Shown in pieces: positions 55,600 to 64,000 of a DNA stretch of 64,000 nt (position 1 is its first letter; each line of letters starts with the position of its first letter). The DNA lies in NCBI RefSeq assembly GCF_945859685.1, contig NC_079148.1, positions 127,305,621 through 127,369,620 of the forward strand. Direction: 5' to 3'. Under the pieces are notes generated by a model. That model ran no database searches. It saw nothing but the letters and a program-made list of their open reading frames with translations, and was not told the DNA's origin. This stretch comes from Eupeodes corollae (taxonomy: Eukaryota; Arthropoda; Insecta; Diptera; Syrphidae). The translations under genes were made by a program, and so were the position numbers.

Positions 55600-58500
55600 A
55601 TACGTAGCTGGTCGATTGAAAATCATATCAAATGCTGAAACCAAAGGTCTGGGGACATTCGTGGGTACATTTGCCCTTCCATCGTTGATATTCCTGTCTC
55701 TGGTTGAACTTGACTGGAGGACTGTCAATTGGACGTTTCTTCTATCGATTCTCATTTCCAAATCGATAGTCTTTTTCGCTGTGATTGGAGTATCACTACT
55801 TGTCGCAAGGCCCCTTAACTATGGTCGTGCTGGGCTATTGGCAATCTTTTGCACCCAAAGTAATGACTTTGCAATTGGTTTTCCCATTGGTAAGCTCTCA
55901 ACAATACTATCATCAGAAATCACATAACCAATACATTTTTTTTTATTTTTCTTTCCCAGTCAATGCTCTTTACAAGAAAGTTCATCCCGAATATGCAGCT
56001 TACCTATACCTTATGGCTCCTATATCGTTGGCCATTCTAAATCCTGTTGGCTATATCCTAATGGAAATCTCACAAAAAATCGACCAAAAAAATAAACTAG
56101 ATGACAGCTTACCAGTGTGTCCAGCTGCACAGCAACCTCCGTCGGAGAATTGTTTGTTTGGTGAAAAAACAATGGTTGTCCTCAAGACATTTAAGTCCAT
56201 ATTTTTCAATCCAATGATATTGATGACACTGTTGGGTGTTATTGGAGGAGTTGCGTTTCCTGAAGGATTACCTGAAATTATTGCTGGAGTGTTGAGGGTA
56301 TTGGGTAACTCTTTCTCGGCGACTGCTTTGTTTTTACTTGGCTTGAAGATTGTTGGACAAGGAACAACACTGAGGGGATCTGGTTTTCTAATTCCTGGCA
56401 TTTTAATTATTGTTAAAATGTAAATTTTATTCTTTTTTGAAAAAAATAAAATATAAAATATTCCTCAATAATCTCTTCTAGCCTCGTGTTGCCACTTGTT
56501 GCACGCCAAACTGTCAACATCATGCAAGCTGGAGAAAACTTCAATGAAACTACGGAACTAAGCACTTTTGGATTTCTCTATGGGACCTTCCCAGCCGCAC
56601 CTGGCGCCTTTGTAATAGCCACGCAATATAATATTGAAGTGGAATTGGTAAGTCTATATTTAAACTTATTCCAGGGGTTTTAACATTCTTCTAACAAAAT
56701 ATTTAGATTGCTAAAAGTATGGTAGCATGTACCTTCATCAGTGCTCCTTTGATGTTTATCTCAGCAAAAATGATTTCTCTGACTAACTTGAACCCAGCCG
56801 ACTATCTCCATGAGTTAGATGAATTTTCTTTCGATATCAGTGTAACTGGGGTTATAGCATGTATTTGGATACTGCTTCTCTTGACTTTGACCAAAAAGGC
56901 TAGAAGAATGCCTCACAGGATTACTGTATGCTTAGTTCTTTCTCAGGTTAGATCTTGCAACTAATGATTTCCTAAACAAATCGATTAATTGAACTTATTT
57001 TGTCCCATCTAGCTTTTCTGCTGTGTCGGTGTTATTCTTTGGTCCAAATTAGATCATGTCAATAAATGGGTACTTTATGTTCAGTTCTTCATGTTTAACA
57101 TTGGGGCGTATAGTAGCAGACTCTGGACTGCTATTCTAGCAATTAGTTTGCTCTTTTTGCAATGTCGAAGTTTATGCTTTGTTCTTAAGCTTTGGCCCTA
57201 CATGGTTAGAAGAAACTCTTTTTTTTTTAAATATAAAACATTGTTAACGGCTGAATTCATTGCAGATAATGTTCGCATGGGGTGTACCTGGTATTATCTC
57301 TGGTCTTCTAATTGCTTTCGATGAAAACGTTTTCTCGGGTGGAAGACATAATCCAAGCTTTCAGTATGGAAATGCCCAAGCAGCGATCTCGGTATTTCTG
57401 CTAGTTATGTGTTTCATTGGTGAGTAACGAAAGTTATAAGCTCTTGTAGAAAGAAGAAATTATCAATGATGAAAAGACAACGTTCTGAAAAGTTATGATA
57501 ATCTCACTTAATTCCCTTGAAATCCTAAGCCTTGAGTTCACGCAAATGTATATTAAACAAAACGCAAGTTAGTATGCATGTTTAATATTTGAAGTTTGTT
57601 TTGAATTCGGTGAGATTTCTAGGGATTGTGAGATTTTCAGTGATGACTAAGTTTTCAACCTGATCAATATCTTTAATGAGCTCCTCAAAATCTACTGGGG
57701 TTTTATAAAGTTTAATTTTGTTGTTTTACATTTTTTAGTTACTGTTGGATGTCTTGTTATGCACCAAAGATACAAGAGACGTTTTGAAAAATACTTGACT
57801 CTAGCCAGAGAACTGTCTAATCCTGACTCAGGTAAAAATGTTTAACATCTTCAAAAATTTTCGACGTGGTTAATGCTTTTCGTTTTTAGAACAATCCCAT
57901 ATAATTGGATCATCCATATCTACAGCAGATCTCTTGGCAAATGCAGCTGATCAAAGGAATTCAATTACGCGTCATAGAACTACCTCGCTTTCATCATCAG
58001 AAGATGAAGAAATAGTCAAAGCAGACGACAGTGGTTGTGGCGGTGGTGGAAGTGGCAATGGAAATTGTTGTTCTTCATCCACGAATCACACAACTGTCGT
58101 TGATATTGAAGATTTGATAAATCGTGCTCAAGGCAGCAAAGTTGAACTTCGAAATCACAGTCATGTATTTGATGATGATAGGTAAGTTAAACCTCAAAAC
58201 TTCGGTCATCAAGTCAATACATTTTTGTTTGTCTTAGCAATTTTGGTGGAATTCGCGCAAGTATGTGCAGTCCATCATTTAGCTGTGCAGGACCGTCTCG
58301 CCAGAATTGTCAGGCAATCATTCAACAATACGAAGAACAAGCAAGAAAAGGATTGGAGCCAATAGAATTCCCCAAAGAAGGAGACGAACATCAGACCCTT
58401 AAGCATACTGTTCTACTTATAATCTTACTTTGTTCAATGTTTGTGGTAATTATTTTATGCTTAACCATTCTCTTAAGACTTAGATAATGGGTGATGGATT

Positions 58501-59148
58501 ATTTTTAGAGCCTCGCGGTGTCAATATGGACTTTAGTGATGGAAGGTATGTCGGGAATTTATTTAGAACTCAGTTTTCTGGATGCATTTTTAAACTTTGG
58601 ACAAAGTTTGATTGTACTTGCTGTCTTCATTACCGACAGCAGCGAATTACTTATTCCCCTCGGAAAATACTGGAGAAAGATGTGGTGAGTAAACACAACC
58701 ATTAAAAAGAAGAATTGATTCTATAGAAGTTTTTTTTCCGTTTTTTTTGACAGGTATGGCGCTAATATGTTAACTCTACCTCATTGGGCTTCTGTGACTC
58801 CTGAGACAAAACACATATGCGAGCAGTTCCGTAATCATCATTTGGAGAATTGTAAAAAAGATATAGCCTCGGATAAGAGGTGAGTTTAATCATTTCGAAA
58901 ATGAGTTTTAAACTAAATAACGTTTAATTTTGTTCTCTTTTTTAAGATGGCGAATTAAAGTCTACCACAAAGTATTCTATGGCAGTGATTTCGTTAACTG
59001 GCTAATTGAAGTTGGTCTGGCAAAGGATCGTTTGGAAGCTATTCACTATGCAAAGCATTTGGTAGATGGCCGTGTAATGCGACACATAAACAATGTCTAT
59101 CACTTTGAAGACAGAAATCTTCTTTATACCTTCTGCAATCGAATGTAA
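55600..59148 (+). CDS. anchor: GPR155/LYCHOS-like membrane protein (anchor), exons to the stop codon
   Basis: Orthologue of human GPR155, a lysosomal cholesterol sensor that signals to mTORC1; the fly gene is called anchor. Exons: 55600-55889, 55960-56419, 56482-56647, 56707-56946, 57013-57204, 57266-57419, 57739-57831, 57890-58181, 58238-58445, 58509-58684, 58754-58879, 58947-59148. All introns are GT-AG. The joined exons give 865 residues without a stop. The first begins mid-codon at YVAGR, so only a short N-terminus lies upstream. Order: PIN-like transporter helices (GLGTFVGTFALPSLIF, TQSNDFAIGFPIVNALY), seven-helix GPCR-like part (exons 4-10), a Ser/Gly/Asp-rich loop in exon 8 (CGGGGSGNGNCC), and a C-terminal DEP domain (FYGSDFVNWLIEVGL...). 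The function is inferred from orthology. Confidence 0.93.
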
Positions 59149-60005
59149 AGAAAGCGTGCGATAATAATTATTATTATTTTTTTTAAATTATCTTTTGAAC
59201 CAATGTGGTGCTGTGATTTTGTGATGGACATGCAATGAATTTGCGATAGCAACATAGTTTGATTAATTCTGTGTACACAGCCATCGCAGATAGTCTTAGT
59301 TTTGTGGCAGCTTTAATAATTCATTGGATGTCTTTATGATGTGTACATTTTATTTTATGTGAATTTTATTTAGATGTAATAGGCGTTTGAATTAATCAAG
59401 AATTCATCTCAAAAACCTTCTCGCAGAAGAATTTTTAAGTTAAACCAAAGAACTAGTTCTGCTCTGTTGAAAAGACAGATTTGTATGTAATATTGATTTT
59501 GGCCTATCCTCCTACCATTGAAAACTTACACAATTGATTATAACGTTTTTGATACTTTTCGAATGTATAATTTTAAAATTTCCCATAATTTATTTTGTTT
59601 TTAGTTAAATTTTAACTTTAATCTCATTTTAAGGATTAGTTTTTGAAAGTATGTACGAATCTAGAAAATAATTTTATTCTATTTTACTTTTATTGTTTAT
59701 ATTTCTTAAACTTTTTACTACTCAAAAAATGTATTTGGAAAGAAAAATGATAAAAAGATCAGATTTTGTTCATAAGTCATTATTTTTTTTAATAACTATA
59801 CATAAAATAATGTATGTAGATAAAAACATAATAATAATATAAATAAACAATATGGTGCAACACTTTTTTAGGGACAATTGTAGAATATATATACCTACAG
59901 CGAATAATGTTTTTTATAATATGATAATAATAAATATATACAAACATATAAGCTTAAAATATAAAATTTAGATGCTTGTAAAGCAAATAAATACATTTAC
60001 TGATG
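59149..60005 (+). other. Probable 3' untranslated region of anchor
   Basis: AT-rich DNA after the stop codon with AATAAA signals at about 59842 and 59986. The true end cannot be fixed from sequence alone. Confidence 0.5.
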
Positions 60006-60699
60006 ATATGATTAATAAATGTAAGATTTTTTGGTCACATTAGAAAATCAAATGGTCTACTGTGTTTTCTTTAATTTTCCAAAAAATATAGGGGAATATG
60101 GGGCACATGGTGCCTGCGGGCAAAAGATATGTCAGTAAGAAAATTGTCTTAAATGTCTTACGATCGTGTGAGCTCACAAATTTAGTCAGCCCAATTCTTA
60201 ATATTTCCAGGGAAAACAATTCCCAGGGAGACTTGTTCTCCCGAGAGTAAAATTCTCCTATTCTGAATTCACCGGGAGACAGTTTTTTCCTTCGAACTCG
60301 GGAATGACAATTTTGTATGTTCGAAACAGCAGTTTCGAAGTATTTGACACAAGAATGTAAGTGTACAAACGTTTCAGAAAAGGAAAACAAACATTTTGAA
60401 ATTGATATGTATGCATAAATAAATGCATATATATCTAAATTAAATTAGTTCAGTATTGCAGCAAGAATCTTGTTTAAAGAGGAGTTAAAAGAACATCAAC
60501 GCCCAAGGGTTGTTAAAAGATCCTTGAGGGACAGTTCGAACCCTCTGCAGTTGCCTCAATGGTTGTAAGTACTTATTAATTTACAAAGATTTATTCTAAA
60601 TTTGTATTTCTAGTTTCATTTAACAACTTGATTCTTAGGTTTCAAAAGTATTATAGAGTTAATAAGGTTGTCTTCAAGTATTTGCTGAATATTCTCTCT

Positions 60700-61140
60700 A
60701 GATCCTGTGATCCAGCTTAAAAAAGTTTTTCCATTCCGTTAGTGTTTTTCTTGGTGGTCCAAACGAATTCAGCTCATTTTCCACCATTTGCCAAAACAAT
60801 GCCACCTCTTCCTTTTTTTCTTGTGGAAGTCACACAAAATATCGCGTTGAGCCTCCATCAAATTCAAAAGCATTTGAAGCTGACCCTTGTTTGTTGTTTT
60901 TAACGTTAACATATTTAAAATGTTATTAATTATTATTGCAATAAAAGAAAAACTTACATTTATTTTCGTAACTCTCCAGCTCAAGTGTCGGGAAAAAACT
61001 CGAGCCAAATGGATATGTATTTTCTCTTTTTTGACATTTAGAATAGCTCCCCGGAGTATTTTTTCCCATTTTCGAACTTGTTTAGAATAAGGGAAATCAA
61101 AAAGGGAACACAATATTGTCAATAACGCCATTGTCATCCA
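60700..61140 (-). pseudogene. Zeste-like Myb gene relic of a Harbinger element
   Basis: On the reverse strand about 60906-60820 reads TTNKGQLQMLLNLMEAQRDI. After a frameshift near 60815, about 60812-60715 reads EEVALFWQMVENELNSFGPP followed by RKTLTEWK. This is a Myb_DNA-bind_5 domain: two helices, the conserved GPP and the EWK end. Upstream sequence to about 61140 includes a possible short intron but no clear start. The surrounding 60100-61140 is probably the rest of the element; CTCCCGAGAG / CTCCGGGGAG motifs occur on both sides, but ends are not resolved. Confidence 0.65.
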
Positions 61141-61689
61141 TTTTAAGACAACTTATTAAATTTAATTTTTTCAAGCATCTGAAATTATATTCATTGGCAT
61201 TTGAAATACATTTTCCGCACAAAAATTAAAAAAAAAACTTTTGTACAAAATCTGCTCCCGTGTGAAAAGAAAAATTTGTATTCGTAGTAAGACATCTTGC
61301 AAAACAGTTTTTTTCAATCATTGAAAAAAGTTTAACTAAAAATACCAATTTTTTGGTTAAGTTTTAGATTGTTTTAGCATCAATAGCATACACTATGCTA
61401 AATAAAGAACAAGTTCCTTAACATGGGTAACCGTTCAGTTTAAAAACACATTATAGAACCTATATTAAGTTGTGTTTACTCCTTTTAATGCATCTAAACG
61501 TGAAAATGCTATTTATAAAACTCATAATATGCAACTTTGCTTAGCCCGTTAAGAGGTTGAATAAGGTCTAAATAATTAAGAGTGACGGAATGTCATATTG
61601 ATTTCTGTGCATAGTTAAAATTACAAAAATTAAAATACCATTTTAATTCTATCCCTTTTAAATTTATTAAAATTTAGTTATATCGTCTC
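61141..61689. other. Intergenic AT-rich DNA
   Basis: No recognisable feature between the Myb relic and the repeat at 61690. Confidence 0.45.
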
Positions 61690-61970
61690 GGAGAAGGAGC
61701 ATTTTGGTACTTTTTTGCCATAATTACTGAATAACTATAATTTATAGGAAATATAGTTTATGCGACGTTACATTCATAGAAGAAATATATTTTATTTGTT
61801 ATGACAAACAGCTGATTTGATAGACAGATAAATGGAATAGATCGCTCCATTTTTGCTACTTTTTTAACATAAGCATTGTGTAACTAAAATTTATAGCAGA
61901 ATTTCTTATAAATGAGAATTTTCGCAACGTTACATAGAGGCTAAATAAATCCTTATGCACTGTATAGCTG
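61690..61970. repeat. Diverged tandem duplication, about 150-bp unit
   Basis: Two copies share TTTTGGTACTTTTTTGCCATAA / TTTTGCTACTTTTTTAACATAA-type starts, then AACTATAATTTATAG / AACTAAAATTTATAG, then CGACGTTACAT / CAACGTTACAT. Their spacing is about 150 bp with several indels. Confidence 0.6.
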
Positions 61971-62430
61971 TTTATCTGTTTAGCGGATTCTATTAAATAA
62001 GACTGAAAATCTATAGTACTATCATCGAGAGATTATACGGGCAGTTTTTTACTTAACCTTTTTCATACAAAAATTAAAACTCCACATTGTAGTTATAGCA
62101 AACGTAAAAAATAACTGATCCATGATAATATCATACATTTATACGTAAAGATGATTAGACTTTAAAATTAGTCTCCTGTTAAAATCTTATGTAAACTCAA
62201 AAATATTTAATATAAAAATCCATGCGAAACTTAATTTGTGTTTTATTTTATAAAATTTATATTTTATATAGCTTAAATAATATTTTGAGTGTCCCACACT
62301 TTATCATTGTGAATTGGCCACACTACATACCTCGCATCACCTACTGGCAAACTAAAGAACTTTCGCGCTGTCAAAAAACTGACATCCCTTTGACAGCATT
62401 TTTTTTGTTTCTTGAAATCAGTTTTTTCCC
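61971..62430. other. Intergenic DNA upstream of oxt
   Basis: No gene is seen. The promoter of oxt should lie in or just after this stretch, but no clear core-promoter motif was identified. Confidence 0.4.
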
Positions 62431-62890
62431 AGCCTTTTTATCGTGCAGTTGAATCTTCTTCCAAAAGCGAAGTTAAATTTTCAGACGTGACCAAAATATC
62501 ATCTGCGTTTTGTGTGAATTAGAGGTGTACTTTTCGAATCCCTAACAAAACAACTTCATTAAATTAGCAGTGACTAAATTTCTTTCGCGCTTAAAATAAT
62601 GATCGATTGCTAAAAGTGAAAAGCGAGCTCCTATTTCAATTCTATTCTATCCTATTCCCATCGTCGTCGTCGCACGTCCATCCCCTTAGATCTAAGATCC
62701 AACACTCTCAAGGTTGAGTGCCATTCATCGTTTTACTTTTTGTTGTGCATTGTTTTTGTAGATTGTGTTGTGTTTGTTTTTTTTTTGTTGTGTTGTAATT
62801 TACTTATTGCACCCCCTTTGACATGCGAACACGTTGCGAAGCACCCGTAGACAGTGCATCGTCGTCGTCGTTGCAACTAAATACCTTATA
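62431..62890 (+). other. Probable 5' untranslated region of oxt
   Basis: The base composition changes to more mixed sequence with GTCGTCGTCG repeats (about 62661 and 62861). An upstream frame is open from a TTG at 62834 into the coding region, but a TTG start is not expected in an animal gene; the first in-frame ATG is at 62891. Confidence 0.45.
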
Positions 62891-63647
62891 ATGTCGGATA
62901 ATCTGGCCGTGCGATGGATGCGCCGCTACAAGTTCTTCTTCCTAATCGGTCTGCTCATTATAGGATTACAAGTTTTCCTTGCTTATAAATCGCTAGGCAT
63001 TCCCGATCTGAGTTTCAGCTCTGGAAGCAATCTCTTTTCGTCGTCCTCCTCCAGCGAGAGCAAATCAAAAACTCAACAAAATGACAACTCTGTGGCCGAC
63101 GACGAGGACCTCAATGGGGGTCCTGTAAAGCAGCGTGACACTGTTAATTCGGCTGGACACAGTGGCAATTTAAATGTGGATCAATTAGGCTTTCAGCCAT
63201 CATGTGATATTACAGCAAAAGAAGCAATATCTGCACTACGACGCGCAAAAACGAAAGAATGTCGCAAGCAAATAGCAAATGTTGCGTGTACCATTCAATC
63301 AATGGAATTCTATGCGCGACGTCTACCGAACTATTGTTTAAATAGTAATTACACAGCAAACAAGCCGTTGGGCTGTTATCGGGACGAGAAGGAGTATCGC
63401 CTGTTGTCGGGATACTTTACGAATTTCAAACGAAATAACTCACCAAAGAAATGCATCCAGATGTGCCTTCAATCGGGTTTCCCCTATGGCGGAGTACAGT
63501 ATGGTACTGAATGCTTTTGCGGAGCTGATATGCCACCATCGGCAGCTAAGCTGCCCGATTCAAGTTGTAATATGAAGTGCCCTGGCGATGCCAAAGAAGT
63601 CTGTGGGGGATATTTTAGCATGAATATATTTGAAACTGGTATTGCAA
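62891..63647 (+). CDS. oxt: Peptide O-xylosyltransferase, first coding exon (partial gene)
   Basis: Peptide O-xylosyltransferase adds xylose from UDP-xylose to serines of proteoglycan cores, the first step of heparan and chondroitin sulfate synthesis, in the ER/Golgi. Start at ATG 62891 gives MSDNLAVRWMRRYK, a short basic cytoplasmic tail, then a signal-anchor helix at residues 14-32 (type II membrane protein). A Ser-rich stem follows (about 41-60). A cysteine-containing region is at about 105-150, then a WSC domain from GCYRD (about 161) to YFSMNIFE (about 248) with its conserved cysteines. Animal orthologues outside vertebrates carry this WSC domain. The exon ends at a consensus donor (GCAA/GTAAGT, 63648). 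The glycosyltransferase domain lies beyond the window. Confidence 0.93.
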
Positions 63648-64000
63648 GTAAGTTAAAAGAAAAAAAAAAACTAAATTATGTTAAACTATGTAAATTACTC
63701 TTAACTATTGTTTTGCTAGCAAATAAAAAGAAAATAGATACAAAATTAAAAAACCTAAAAGTAAAGATAAAAATAAATCTTTTAGCTGATTCTTATTCAT
63801 TTTTAGTTAAGTTGTTGTGCCTATTTTGTATTTATAAATGTTCTTCGTTTTGATAAGAGCAGACTTATTAAATCTTTTCCACAAAGACGCTCTTATTTTA
63901 AAATAAAGGTCATTTGGTGTCATCGATTTCATTGTTAACCGATGACTGTCCAAAAGTATTCTTTGAGATAATCTCTTCAAGGCTTAATTTTAGAATAGAA
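63648..64000 (+). other. Start of an oxt intron
   Basis: Begins with a GTAAGT donor and is AT-rich. The frame runs open through it for about 70 codons, but the peptide is lysine-rich, low complexity and unlike the enzyme, so it is taken as intron. Confidence 0.75.

Noticed and set aside
58263..58487. Stop codon at 58485 as evidence that anchor is a pseudogene
   Set aside because: A 63-bp GT-AG intron removes it and the joined protein is continuous for 865 residues.
62834..62890. N-terminal extension of oxt from a TTG codon
   Set aside because: Non-ATG starts are not expected here, and MSDNLAVRWMRRYK at 62891 gives the expected type II membrane topology.
63648..63853. Open frame continuing after the WSC domain of oxt
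   Set aside because: A consensus GTAAGT donor lies at 63648, and the following peptide is lysine-rich low-complexity sequence.
1..64000. CRISPR arrays, operons or bacterial genes
   Set aside because: The introns, LINEs and animal genes show eukaryotic nuclear DNA; no regularly spaced repeats of CRISPR type were seen.

Overview
The window is nuclear DNA of an insect, most likely a fly (Diptera). It is AT-rich and has short introns with consensus GT-AG splice sites. It carries two recognisable host genes, both close to Drosophila proteins, and a mitochondrial nad2 fragment that reads open only in the invertebrate mitochondrial code. The species cannot be named from this sequence.

Host genes lie at the right end. 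At 55600-59148 (+) are twelve exons of the GPR155/LYCHOS orthologue (Drosophila anchor): a PIN-like transporter half, a GPCR-like membrane half and a C-terminal DEP domain. The first coding exon(s) are not visible, so much of the window to the left may be its first intron or upstream DNA. At 62891-63647 (+) is the first coding exon of peptide O-xylosyltransferase (oxt), with a signal anchor and a WSC domain; the gene continues past the window.

Most of the rest is transposons, usually broken and often nested. From left to right: non-LTR retrotransposons (880-3275, 3420-5095, 5225-7665); a complete Tc1-like element with TA duplications (7730-9191); an RTE-like element (10586-13195); a LINE fragment (14130-15331) next to RTE copy A (15332-18863), which holds a Harbinger fragment; a DD41D (rosa-type) mariner with one stop codon (20109-21399); a decayed Tc1 (25577-27955); RTE copy B with a 13-bp target duplication (28920-33230), which contains a Harbinger element, which contains mitochondrial DNA; a nearly complete Harbinger (33569-36283); a mariner deletion derivative (36690-37347); several Harbinger-type MITEs and Myb-gene relics (37877-38867, 38934-39382, 42156-42828, 50966-51869, 60700-61140); a 441-bp MITE family (44314-44754, 53095-53606); RTE copy C (44981-46878); and two LINE pieces (48390-50965).

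Two observations stand out. In the Harbinger at 33569-36283 the transposase and the MADF-BESS DNA-binding gene are on opposite strands and interlocked: the last exon of each lies in an intron of the other, and their splice acceptors sit back to back within 28 bp. In its sister copy 370 bp away (32110-33199), the interior of both genes is missing and the gap is filled by about 465 bp of mitochondrial nad2, with a 5-bp microhomology at one junction. This looks like break repair after transposon excision, patched with mtDNA.
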